Positions 9,781 to 22,805 of a stretch of 64,000 nt of DNA are shown here, in pieces. The notes below the pieces were generated by a model that was not told the origin of the DNA, did no database searches, and saw only the letters and a list, made by a program, of their open reading frames with translations. This DNA is from Campylobacter corcagiensis. Its GTDB lineage: Bacteria > Campylobacterota > Campylobacteria > Campylobacterales > Campylobacteraceae. The stretch covers positions 1,426,001-1,490,000 of the forward strand of contig NZ_CP053842.1 in the NCBI RefSeq assembly GCF_013201645.1, read 5' to 3'. Each line of letters starts with the position of its first letter. The first letter of the stretch is position 1. The position numbers were made by a program, and so were the translations under genes.

Positions 9781-10890
9781 TTAAAGCCTTGCCTGGCTCA
9801 TTATAGTCTCATAGCTTTTAATAAAATCAAAATTTACAGAGTTAACTAAAGCTCCTTTCTTAAGGCTTTCTAGCTTTTTTTGATCATTTAAAATATCTAA
9901 AATTTTATCTTTCCATAGCCTACTGTCTGCTTTTAAAATATACCCACTTTTGCCATCTACTACCAAATTTTTTGGACCACCTTTATCGCTTACGATTGCT
10001 GGGATTCCTGAACTTTGAGCCTCCATAACAACTTGACCTAGCGTGTCAGTTGTAGATGGAAAAAGAAATATATCACTGCTTGCATAAATTTTAGAAAGCT
10101 CTTTTCCAACTTTTGCCCCCAGCAAATAGATGCCATCTTTTTCTAAAATATCTTTTTTATCCATAAAATTTCCCTCTCCACAACATAAAAGCAAAGTATC
10201 AGGATGCTTTTTATGAATATCTTTCCAAATCTCAAGAAGCAGATCAAAATTTTTCTCAACACTAAGTCTTCCAACATATAAAGCTTTAAATTTACTCGGA
10301 TAAAAGCTATCATCTTTAAAATCTGGACTAAAATTTTTTCTATTAATGCCACTTGGAAGAGTTTTTATTTTATTAGGATTTAGCTTAATAACCTCTATAA
10401 GGTTTTTTCTATACTCCTTACTTCTTGTAAAAACAATATCAAATTTGCTATAAAATGCTCTCATAAACCAGATGCTAATCTTTTCAATAATCTTGCTTTT
10501 TGTATTATCATAAAGATAAGCTGGAAAATCAGTGTGATAGATAGAGAGTTTTTTGATATTTTTATTTTTTCTAGTTAAAAATAGTGCTAAAAGCCCAAAA
10601 AATCCAGGTGTAGAGACAATGATAGCTTTTGGGTTTAACTTATTATATGCATCTTTTACAGCACTAAATTTAGGAAAAACTAGTCTCATATGTTTGTAAA
10701 ACGGCATACTTATTTCAAATAATGGCTTGGCATTTACCACATTCCCCTTATCAGGAAAATTCCTAAAAGAGCTTGATGATATAGCATAAAAACCATCATC
10801 TTTACCATAATCAGCCATATCTTGAATAAATCTACTAACTCCATTTAAATCTTGGATTGTATCTGTAAATAAAACTACCCTATCACCCAT
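9781..10890 (-). CDS. GT4-family glycosyltransferase
   Basis: The 369-residue protein has a two-domain GT-B fold. The N-terminal acceptor half has LNGVSRFIQDMADY. The C-terminal donor half has YVGRLSVEKNFDLLLE, LLGAKVGKELSKIYASSDIFLFPSTTDTLGQVVMEAQSSG and the E-x7-E type pattern typical of retaining GT4 enzymes. It resembles the alpha-mannosyl or glucosyl transferases that use lipid acceptors, but the sugar and acceptor cannot be read from the sequence. No membrane helix or signal peptide is seen, so it acts at the cytoplasmic membrane face. It is not part of a visible polysaccharide cluster. Confidence 0.85.
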   Translation of the reverse strand: MGDRVVLFTDTIQDLNGVSRFIQDMADYGKDDGFYAISSSSFRNFPDKGNVVNAKPLFEISMPFYKHMRLVFPKFSAVKDAYNKLNPKAIIVSTPGFFGLLALFLTRKNKNIKKLSIYHTDFPAYLYDNTKSKIIEKISIWFMRAFYSKFDIVFTRSKEYRKNLIEVIKLNPNKIKTLPSGINRKNFSPDFKDDSFYPSKFKALYVGRLSVEKNFDLLLEIWKDIHKKHPDTLLLCCGEGNFMDKKDILEKDGIYLLGAKVGKELSKIYASSDIFLFPSTTDTLGQVVMEAQSSGIPAIVSDKGGPKNLVVDGKSGYILKADSRLWKDKILDILNDQKKLESLKKGALVNSVNFDFIKSYETIMSQARL

Positions 10891-11436
10891 AACAGCTCCT
10901 AAAATTTAAAAAATTATAGCATATTATTATTTTAATATGGATACTAAAATTTAAAGGTGGTGTTAAATTCCAAGTACTACAAAAGCAAATTTAACCACTA
11001 AAATAAAGTTAAAGTAGTTTTTTGAGTTAAAAGATTTATAAGTATTGATTTAAAATAATAATACCAGTTAGTTCATATTGGTATTGAATTAAATTCTTAA
11101 CTTCCTAGATAGGATTTAAAAACTTAAAAAACAGTATTAAACCAACAAAGATTTACAAGTATTAATTTAAAGCGGTAAAAGCTATAAGATTTATTCTACT
11201 AGGCTATACACCAAATTTACTTAATTATCCTAATATATTAAAGCAAATTTAAACTATCATAAGATTTAAAAATAGTATAGCTTTATAAACTTATATAAGT
11301 TAAAATAGCTTAATTCTACAAACAAACATTCTCTATAAGACTTGTTACAACTAGTAAATAGGTAAGATTATATTTTATTATGTTATTTTTATTAAGGGGT
11401 GTTGGTTTTAATGAATTTTAGTAATGTATAATAACG
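10891..11436. other. AT-rich region downstream of the rRNA operon, no gene
   Basis: About 545 bases with no coding frame of note. The region is strongly AT-rich. It holds one imperfect 24-base direct repeat (11031-11054 and 11148-11171, differing at two positions, starting AAGATTTA and ending ATTTAAA). No clear intrinsic terminator for the rRNA operon was found. Confidence 0.6.
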
Positions 11437-11557
11437 AAGTCCGCAAAGACCTACTTTCCCACATCTCAGTAAGAGAGAGTATCATCAGCGATGAGTTGCT
11501 TAGCTTCTTGGTTCGGGATGGGTCAAGGCGTTTCCAACTCTCTATAATCACGGACAA
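11437..11557 (-). rRNA. rrf: 5S ribosomal RNA
   Basis: The minus strand reads GTCCGTGATTATAGAGAG at its 5' side, continues through the conserved CATCCCGAACC loop and ends with GTCTTTGCGGAC, which pairs with the 5' end. Length is near 120 bases. It is the last rRNA of the operon. Ends are accurate to a few bases. Confidence 0.93.
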
Positions 11558-11883
11558 TCGTTAAATTAAAGATCTAAGATATAAACTCTACAGTCTAAAA
11601 ATAAAACTGTAGTCAAATCTCTAATTTAACGATTGGAGTTGTTAAAAGTCAAAAGTTTTATTTTATAAAACTATTTTACTTTGGATAAAGATTTATCCTT
11701 AACAAGGAAGTAATGCTTAAAACTATATGATATTTATAATCTCATAATAGCTATTTTTTTAACTATTTTTGATTTTAGGCTAGGAAGGTGAGTAAAATAC
11801 AAGGGAGCTACCTTATAGGTAGTGACCACAGTGTTTTACGAAACCTGACAACACATAAAACAAAAAGAGTAAAAAATAAAAAT
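11558..11883 (-). other. 23S-5S spacer with structured processing region
   Basis: No tRNA or gene is seen. AACAAGGAAGTAATGC near 11699-11715 is the exact reverse complement of a sequence upstream of 23S (near 14921-14937), fitting a 23S processing stem. Next to the 23S end, GTAAAATAC and GTGTTTTAC (about 11790-11840) enclose a second hairpin CTACC-TTATA-GGTAG. Confidence 0.6.
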
Positions 11884-14778
<2,895 letters not shown>

Positions 14779-15431
14779 TTTAACTTCGCAGAGTAGCAAA
14801 GCTACTCTTTGCGACAAGGAGTGTAAACACTCCCTTGACCCACCTAAATCTAAATTAAGGTAGATTTACTATGTCGCTTACGAAGTATTAGAATCATTTT
14901 ATTATGTTGATATTCTAATTCGCATTACTTCCTTGTTAAAGATAAAGTTAAATTTATAAAGATTTGAAATTTAATGATTTATACTATATAGTTCTTATAG
15001 ATCATATTATAGTGTATCTATTATTACATAGTATCTTTAAATTATATCTTTATGTTTAAATTTAAAACTACTGAAGTTTTAAATATGCTTTATAATATTT
15101 AAACTAACTATTTAAGACGGAAAGAGATTAATGATGATATAAAGATAAGTTTTAACTCTTTATATATCCGTGATTCAATCTTTAACAAATAGATCTTGAT
15201 AACAGTTAAAATCTATATGTTTGCTTTTATAATAGTTAGATTAAAGCTTTAACAAGTTCCTGTAAAATTGTTTTATTTTATAAAACTTGTTTGTGACTTT
15301 TAACAATTGTACTTTAAAGATCGTTTAGGTAAAGACCTAATCTTAAAATTTGGGTAAATTTTAAGATTAAATCTCTACTATTTAGTATTAAACTATAAAT
15401 TTAAGACAAGCTATTAACTCAATTATTTTAA
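14779..15431 (-). other. 16S-23S spacer, 23S-proximal part
   Basis: The spacer holds two strong hairpins just before 23S: AGAGTAGC-AAA-GCTACTCT (14787-14813 with its closing pairs) and an ACACTCC-type hairpin (14815-14837). GCATTACTTCCTTGTT near 14921-14937 pairs with the far side of 23S. No tRNA-Ile could be found here; the rest is AT-rich. Confidence 0.65.
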
Positions 15432-15507
15432 TGGTGGAGAATAACGGGATCGAACCGATGACCTCCTGCGTGCAAGGCAGGCGCTCTCCCAGCTGAGCTA
15501 ATTCCCC
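15432..15507 (-). tRNA. tRNA-Ala (anticodon UGC)
   Basis: The 76-base tRNA begins GGGGAATTAGCTCAGCTGGG, has the anticodon arm CCTGCCTTGCACGCAGG with UGC, the T-arm GGTTCGATCCC and an encoded CCA. It lies in the 16S-23S spacer, 201 bases after 16S, as usual for Campylobacter rRNA operons. It is the only tRNA I see in the spacer. Confidence 0.96.
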
Positions 15508-15708
15508 ATCTTTATATATTTTTTTACATTTACAATACAGATATATCTTAATTTCATAAATGCTACTGGTTTAGTATTTATATCTATTTTTTAAGAAATT
15601 AGACAATAACCTTAGTCAACCTTTAAAATCTAAATAAGCTTTCAATTGATCATTTAATTGTAACTTTCTTATAGATATCTTGTGAGAGAGTATCTATATT
15701 GTACTCTA

Positions 15709-17221
<1,513 letters not shown>

Positions 17222-17724
17222 AATATGAAACTTTAGTATTTTTATATTACTATTATGGTATATAAAAACTAAAGAGTGTTTGTTTTTATTTAAGTTTAAT
17301 CTTTAAAACTTTAATAGCTTAAATCTACTATGGAATTTATAGTAAAAATAAGATTTTAAAATATTTATTAATTTATAATTTTACTCTTAATTGATATAGT
17401 AAGTTAATTACTTGCTTATATCTAAGGTTCTCCATATTTTATATAGATATCTTAAAGTTATCTATATACGATAGAAAAGACTATAAAGAGTATATAAATA
17501 AATGGCTCAATCGATCACTTATTTAGATTTCAAAGATTGACTTTGATTTATAGTTTAACATTATTAAATTTAAAAAACATACTTTTATAAAAAGACTGTT
17601 TAACTTAGCTTGATAAAATTATTATTTAAGCTCTTTAAAAAGGCTTCCTTTAAAAGCGAAATGAAATTATACAAGAGTAAAGCTTAAATATAGCTGAAAG
17701 TTGGGGAGAAATTTCAAGGGGTTT
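17222..17724 (-). promoter_or_regulatory. rRNA operon leader and upstream region
   Basis: No gene. The transcript strand contains a leader with a TATATAGATA/TATCTATATA hairpin (about 17439-17468). A segment at 17518-17535 pairs along 18 bases (one G-U pair) with 15621-15638 beyond the 16S 3' end, which fits the 16S processing stem. The rRNA promoter should lie beyond 17535 on the minus strand, but no near-consensus pair of boxes stands out. Confidence 0.5.
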
Positions 17725-18897
17725 TTAGAATTTGTTATTTGGGTGGTTGTTACTAGTTTGATTTTGCTCTTTTGTATATACACTAACATTAGAACTTCTG
17801 TTTCTATCTAAAATTTCACTAAAAATATTATAAGTTTTTGCTGTATTTAAGGTATTATTATGTGTTAAAAAATTTATAACTCCACTTTTCAAAGCATTTT
17901 GGCTATCTAACTCATCTATTTTTAACCCAATATTTTCTAAACTTTTAGCATATTTAGTATCTTTTATTAGGCTGTTTAAATTTATTTGAGTATTGATGAT
18001 TATGTTATTATCTAAAGTTTTTATATTTAAAGTTGCTTTATTGCCATCACTAATTAAAATTCCACTACTAAAAAGTAGCTTCTCTACTGTAGTATCGCCT
18101 TTTGTAAAAAGCATTAAATACTCCTTATCAAAAGAGATATCTAAATCAGCATATATAGCCTTCGTAAGATCGCCACTGTAGTTATCCACGCCAAATCTAC
18201 CGCTTATCAAAACCTCTCTATTGTGGATATCGCTAAAGCTAATATTTGAAACTTCTACCTTTAAATTTTGTGATAAAATTTCATATAATCCTCTTAAATT
18301 TAGCTCTTTTTTTATGAAATCTTTATCTAAATTTAAAATTTTAACATCAAATTTCAGATTTGAAAATTTATATATCTGCTTTAAAAAATCAAAAACCAAC
18401 TCTGAAATTCCGCCATCTAAACTAAGGTTTATAAAATTTTCATCTGTTTTAAAACCAATATCTGTGTTTATATTTTCAAGTCGTGCTAAAAAAGAGCTTC
18501 CCTTTTTTACATAATTTTTAATTTTTATATTTATTATCTCATCTAAAGTTAGACTAAACCCGCCGATATTTCCATTTATTTTGCTACTTTCAACTCTTAT
18601 AGTTTTAGGTTTAGCATATTCATAATTTGCCCAAAACATAGGGTAATAAAACAGGTAATCACCATCTAAATTTAACCTAAAACTTGGAAGTTGTGTATCT
18701 ATGTAGGTGTTTTTTCCTAATTCAAAAATATTATATTTAACCTTGATATCATCATCAAGATAATCACTACTAAGCACTAAAGTAGTAGCGTTAAAATCAA
18801 CATTTAAAACGCTACTTTTAAAGCTTTCTAAAGCTATGTCGCTAGCTAATGAAAACCTAAAAAATAGCAAAGTTGTGATTAAAAAGAGTTTTTTCAT
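17725..18897 (-). CDS. Unknown exported protein
   Basis: The 390-residue protein begins with a clear signal peptide (MKKLFLITTLLFFRFSLAS). The mature part is rich in alternating polar and hydrophobic residues with repeated segments of the type LNLDGDYLFYY and SLDGGISELVF, suggesting a mostly beta-strand periplasmic or outer-membrane-associated protein. There is no lipobox cysteine and no further membrane helix. I cannot assign a family; its length and repeat-rich beta pattern are slightly reminiscent of DUF945-type proteins, but this is weak. It is 16 bases from the end of the nitroreductase gene upstream, so the two may be co-transcribed. Confidence 0.7.
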   Translation of the reverse strand: MKKLFLITTLLFFRFSLASDIALESFKSSVLNVDFNATTLVLSSDYLDDDIKVKYNIFELGKNTYIDTQLPSFRLNLDGDYLFYYPMFWANYEYAKPKTIRVESSKINGNIGGFSLTLDEIINIKIKNYVKKGSSFLARLENINTDIGFKTDENFINLSLDGGISELVFDFLKQIYKFSNLKFDVKILNLDKDFIKKELNLRGLYEILSQNLKVEVSNISFSDIHNREVLISGRFGVDNYSGDLTKAIYADLDISFDKEYLMLFTKGDTTVEKLLFSSGILISDGNKATLNIKTLDNNIIINTQINLNSLIKDTKYAKSLENIGLKIDELDSQNALKSGVINFLTHNNTLNTAKTYNIFSEILDRNRSSNVSVYTKEQNQTSNNHPNNKF

Positions 18898-18913
18898 ACT
18901 AAGCTTTTATGGA

Positions 18914-19549
18914 TCAATGGATAACTTTTAGTATCTCATCTACACTTCTTCTTATCTTTAAACTTTGTTCATTAAGCCTATATCCAAACGATAATATTAC
19001 TGCAATACGGCGTTTTTGCGAATCATTTGTAAGAATTGCATCTAGATTTTTTTCGCTAAACCAACCTTCCATCGGACAACTATCTATACCCAAAACTGCT
19101 GCCATACTCATCATATTTTGCACAGCTAAAAAGGTTTGAGCCTTACTCCACGCAAAAATTTCAAGATCGCTAAGCCCAACATTATTTCTAATAAAATTTT
19201 CTATTTTTTCTATATAGGTAGCGTGCTGATTGCTATTTTTATCAGTTCGTCTTGAAACCATATCCTTAATATATTCACTGCCTGGATAAAGATCAGAAAT
19301 TTTAGCAAAAACAACCAAAAGATGCGATGCGGTAGTGATTTGTGCCTGATCCCAGCACTCTTTTTTAAGCCTTTGTTTTAGTTCAGTATTTTTTACTAAA
19401 AGAAAATCCCATGGCTCTAAACCAAGTGAACTTGGACTAAGCCTACCAGCTTCTATAATCTTAGAAAAATTTTCATCACTTATCTTTAACTTATCATCAA
19501 AAATTTTACAAGCATGACGAAATTTAAGACTATCTTCAAAACTCATCAT
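18914..19549 (-). CDS. Nitroreductase-family NAD(P)H-dependent flavoenzyme
   Basis: The 211-residue protein has the nitroreductase fold signs: FRHACKIFDDK at the N-terminus for FMN phosphate binding, AGRLSPSSLGLEPWDFLLV, and a C-terminal DSCPMEGW followed by ILSFGYR. Such enzymes are FMN-dependent and reduce nitro groups, quinones or flavins with NAD(P)H. Length is typical. The ATG at 19549 has AAGGAG five bases before it. It follows selD by 39 bases, so it may belong to the selenium operon, though no selenium role is known for the family. Confidence 0.88.
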   Translation of the reverse strand: MMSFEDSLKFRHACKIFDDKLKISDENFSKIIEAGRLSPSSLGLEPWDFLLVKNTELKQRLKKECWDQAQITTASHLLVVFAKISDLYPGSEYIKDMVSRRTDKNSNQHATYIEKIENFIRNNVGLSDLEIFAWSKAQTFLAVQNMMSMAAVLGIDSCPMEGWFSEKNLDAILTNDSQKRRIAVILSFGYRLNEQSLKIRRSVDEILKVIH

Positions 19550-19588
19550 TTTAGCTCCTTGTCATAATTTAGCTTATAATATCCAAAT

Positions 19589-20608
19589 TTATATATAAAT
19601 TTCAAATTCTCCTCTTTGTATAACCTCACCGATTATGGCGGCTTTTTCATAACCTAAATTTTGTAGATTTTTAAGGGCTTTTGGGGCATCTTTTTCTAGG
19701 ATTGCTACCAAAAGTCCGCCGCTTGTTTGAGGATCTGTAAGTAAAATGTCTGGTTTTTTGTTTAAAAATTTGCTAACAAATTCTAAATTTCTATATCCAC
19801 CAGCTGGTATAAGACCAAGATCTCTAAATTTAGCAGCAAAACTCATAAAAGGAATTTTCAAGCTATCAAATTTAAGTGAAATTTGAGAATTTAACATCTC
19901 ACTAGCGTGTCCTAAAAGCCCAAAACCAGTAATGTCGGTTGCCGCGTGCACGCTTAAATCTTTAAGAGCTTCTACTGCGTAAAAATTTAGCTGACTCATG
20001 TAAAATACAGTCTCTTTTATCTGAGCTATACTAGCAAAATCTCCCTTTATAGCCGTGCTTGCAACACCGCTTCCAAGGGGCTTTGTAAGGATTAAGACAT
20101 CTCCAACTTTTGCTGTATTATTAGACCAAAATTTAGTAGGATTTACTAAACCAGTTACGCTTAAACCATAATACATCTCAGGAGTTTCTATCGTGTGTCC
20201 GCCAGTCATTATCCCGCCACACTCTTTTACTTTACTTTTTCCACCCCTTAAAATTTCGCTCATTATCTCGCTACCAAAATGGCAACTATCAAAGCCCATG
20301 ATGTTAAGGGCTGTGATGACTTTTGCCCCCATAGCAAACACATCACTTAAAGAATTTGCAGCTGCAATCTGCCCAAAAATAAATGGATCATTTACAACTG
20401 GAGTTATAAAGTCTAGAGTCTGAACTAAAGCAGTATCAGATGAAATTTGATAAACGCTAGCATCTTCATTGCTATTTATGCTTGAGATTAAACTCGGGCT
20501 ACTTTCCAAGATACCGCCTAATGCATTGTCTAAACCCTCCGGGCTTACTTTAGCAGCTCAGCCCGCAGCTTTTACAAATTTCGTAAGACTAAAATCTTTA
20601 TATATCAA
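19589..20608 (-). CDS. selD: Selenide, water dikinase with an in-frame selenocysteine codon
   Basis: SelD makes selenophosphate from selenide and ATP, the selenium donor for Sec-tRNA. Reading from a TTG at 20608 gives 339 residues with UGA as codon 17 (20558-20560) in the context AAG-U-AAKVSPEGL, the position of the catalytic Cys or Sec in this family. The rest has the AIRS/PurM fold with TDFITPVVNDPFIFGQIAAANSLSD, GGHTIETPE and TDITGFGLLGHA. The TTG overlaps the stop of yedF as TTGA. A hairpin follows the UGA. Most automated calls would start after the UGA at an internal codon and lose the active site. The enzyme itself therefore needs the pathway it feeds. Confidence 0.92.
20532..20560 (-). 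promoter_or_regulatory. SECIS-like element of selD with its UGA codon
   Basis: The UGA lies at 20558-20560. Eleven bases later a hairpin can form between AAGCCC and GGGTTT with a GGA loop (20532-20546), including one G-U pair. Bacterial SECIS hairpins lie just after the UGA within the coding sequence and bind SelB. The fit is by position and shape, not by a computed fold. Confidence 0.55.
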
Positions 20609-21198
20609 AGTGAAATAACCTCAAATTTAGTCAAATTTTCCATTATTTCTAAAGCATTTGTCATCTTTCCAATGCTAAGTTTATCTACTAATTTATAGCT
20701 TTCAAGACAACTTCCGCATGTAAAAATTTCAATTCCTTTATCTTCTAGCTCTTTTAAAACCGCATAACATGGATGACTTCTATCTGTTGTCATCTTAACG
20801 CCGTTATTTACAATGAAAATTTTAGTTGGTTTATTTGGTAAATTTGAAATAGATCCTAGAAATTTTGCAAGCAAACTAGGGCCAACTTCGCCACTTCCAG
20901 CTCTATCATCATTTAGATATAAAATTTTAGTAGCATTTGTTGGAAGTCCACAATTATAAACAGATAAATCTTGCTCTTGTATATCTTTGTTTTTTGTAAT
21001 TTTAAAAAGCACTTCTTTGCCATTTCTGCTCATCTCAAAAGGCACATCATTTGTCTTTAAAAAACGGCTAATATTTTCTTGCGGTGGAAGTGTATTTACA
21101 ACAGCTTCAAAGCTTTCGCCGATTTTAATAGAGTTAAGTTTTTCTTTGACTTTAATAATTGGCTCTGGACACTCCAAATCTCGTAAATCTAGCTTCAT
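20605..21198 (-). CDS. yedF: Selenium metabolism protein YedF
   Basis: The 197-residue protein joins a TusA-like domain (residues 1-70, with the CPEP motif at C10 in LRDLECPEPI) to a DsrE-like domain (about 85-197, with the FTCGSCLESYK cysteine pair). This two-domain architecture is the YedF type that accompanies selD in selenium-using bacteria. It is thought to carry sulfur or selenium as a persulfide or perselenide at its cysteines. Its stop overlaps the TTG start of selD, so the two are co-translated, consistent with delivery of selenium to SelD. Confidence 0.9.
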   Translation of the reverse strand: MKLDLRDLECPEPIIKVKEKLNSIKIGESFEAVVNTLPPQENISRFLKTNDVPFEMSRNGKEVLFKITKNKDIQEQDLSVYNCGLPTNATKILYLNDDRAGSGEVGPSLLAKFLGSISNLPNKPTKIFIVNNGVKMTTDRSHPCYAVLKELEDKGIEIFTCGSCLESYKLVDKLSIGKMTNALEIMENLTKFEVISL

Positions 21199-21303
21199 AA
21201 CATATCCTTATAAATTTTAAATCTTTGAAACTCAAAGCTAACCTCGATATTATATCTAAATTTCAATAACTAAAATATAAATTTAAGTATATTAAATTTG
21301 CAT

Positions 21304-22023
21304 CTATTTTTTTATGAAAAGCTCTTTAAATCTTTTGTGAGCAAATTCTTCAATATCTCTTTCAAGCTCTCTATAAGCTTTTATTAGCTCATATGCTTTT
21401 GGTTTTAGTCTAGTTCCAGCTTGATTGCCACCACCTTGTTTTGTTTCAAAAAGAGTCTCGCCGAAATGACGCTCTAAAATTTTAAGGTGATTCCAGCACT
21501 TTTTATAGTTCATATCTAAATTTTCAGACGCTTTTTTAATGCTTCCTACCTTATCTATCATATCCAAAACCTCAGTTTTACCACGCCCAAAAAGCAGATC
21601 TCCGTTTGAATTTTCTATCCAAATTTTAGTTTTAATCTCCATTTGTTTGCCTTTTTTCTCTTTAAAACAGCCAAGTAGGCAGTATTTTATATCTATTTTA
21701 TTTTCTCTAAGACTAGCTCTTACTTTTCTAAAACCGCTTCTGTTTTCTGCTATTTCTCTAGCATCTTTACAAAAAACTCGCCTTTTATCATCCATAAATT
21801 CTTTTAAAAGCTCTGCAGTTTCTACATCGCTGCTGTTAATTTCATGTTTAAATTTACCAAACTGCCCAAGTTGGCAAGCAGAAATTCTTATATTCATTTC
21901 ATTAACTTTATCGCTAACTTCTGAAATATCAATGTTTAAATTTTTAGAAATCTTAAAACACATCCCACAATCAATCTTGCCATCAACTGTATGCTTATCA
22001 ATCAGCTCTTCTAAACTACTCAT
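21304..22023 (-). CDS. ModE-like winged-helix regulator with duplicated cysteine motifs
   Basis: The 239-residue protein ends in a ModE-type winged helix (about 128-220) with GSIKKASENLDMNYKKCWNHL and the GGGNQAGTRL wing, known from molybdate-responsive regulators. The first 120 residues are not the molybdate-binding TOBE domain. They seem to be two copies of one unit: C19/C22 with C50 in CQLGQF, and C85 with C115/C119 in CLLGCF, about 30 residues between paired cysteines in each copy. A metal, iron-sulfur or redox sensing role is inferred. Its four-base overlap with fdhD and nearness to the Fdh genes suggest it controls formate dehydrogenase or molybdenum genes. Confidence 0.8.
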   Translation of the reverse strand: MSSLEELIDKHTVDGKIDCGMCFKISKNLNIDISEVSDKVNEMNIRISACQLGQFGKFKHEINSSDVETAELLKEFMDDKRRVFCKDAREIAENRSGFRKVRASLRENKIDIKYCLLGCFKEKKGKQMEIKTKIWIENSNGDLLFGRGKTEVLDMIDKVGSIKKASENLDMNYKKCWNHLKILERHFGETLFETKQGGGNQAGTRLKPKAYELIKAYRELERDIEEFAHKRFKELFIKK

Positions 22024-22805
22024 ATAAGCTCTCCACTATAAACATTTATATTTTGTCCTCTAGCAAAACCACACAGCCCTAAGTTAAAACTCCTTGCTAC
22101 CATAACTCCTAGATAAGTTGGTGCTGTTCTTGAGACGATAAGTGGAACACCGTGCATTATCGCCTTAACAACCATTTCAGAACTGAGCCTACCACTTACC
22201 ATTAAGAATGAATTTCCTAGATTAGCACCATTTAAAATGGCTTTTCCTAATGCTTTATCTATGGTGTTATGCTGGGCTATATCTTCACCTAAATAAAACT
22301 CATTATCACTGGTATAGAGTTTTGCTGTGTGAACGCATCCAGTTTGCTCGTAAAGATCACACTCAGTATAAAAAGTAGCCATTCTTGACAAAACTAAACG
22401 CTTGCTAAATTTAACTTCACCGCTAAATTTCTTAGCTTTAATATCTTTTGGCAATAAATTTAGACTTTTAGCACTCCCACAACCACTAACGATAATGCCA
22501 TAAGAGTTAAGTTTAGCAAAATTTTCTTCATTTATTTTGGCTGAAATTTCTACATTTATGCTAAATTCATCTACTAGGTTAAATTCAAATTTAGATATAT
22601 CTTTAAAATTTGCCACAATACCTTCGCTTATTAAATAGCCTATTATCAAAGCTTTTTCATCAATTGGCGTAGCCATTATAGATATTAAAAATTTAGAATT
22701 TACAAAGAGGTCATACTTGACCTCTCTAACTAAGATATCACTTACTTCTTTTTGTAAGTTATCTTTAAATTTAACTATTGAAGTCTTTGCAGTTGGGCTT
22801 ATCAT
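22020..22805 (-). CDS. fdhD: Formate dehydrogenase sulfurtransferase FdhD
   Basis: The 261-residue protein transfers sulfur from cysteine desulfurase to the molybdenum cofactor before its insertion into formate dehydrogenase. Family signs are MATPIDEKALIIGYLISEGI near the N-terminus, GCVHTAKLY, GEDIAQHNTIDKALG and the C-terminal VSRTAPT and CGFARG stretch. It contains the conserved QTGCVHTA cysteine. It overlaps the stop of fdhC by four bases and the ModE-like gene by four, so all are read as one unit. Confidence 0.94.
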   Translation of the reverse strand: MISPTAKTSIVKFKDNLQKEVSDILVREVKYDLFVNSKFLISIMATPIDEKALIIGYLISEGIVANFKDISKFEFNLVDEFSINVEISAKINEENFAKLNSYGIIVSGCGSAKSLNLLPKDIKAKKFSGEVKFSKRLVLSRMATFYTECDLYEQTGCVHTAKLYTSDNEFYLGEDIAQHNTIDKALGKAILNGANLGNSFLMVSGRLSSEMVVKAIMHGVPLIVSRTAPTYLGVMVARSFNLGLCGFARGQNINVYSGELI

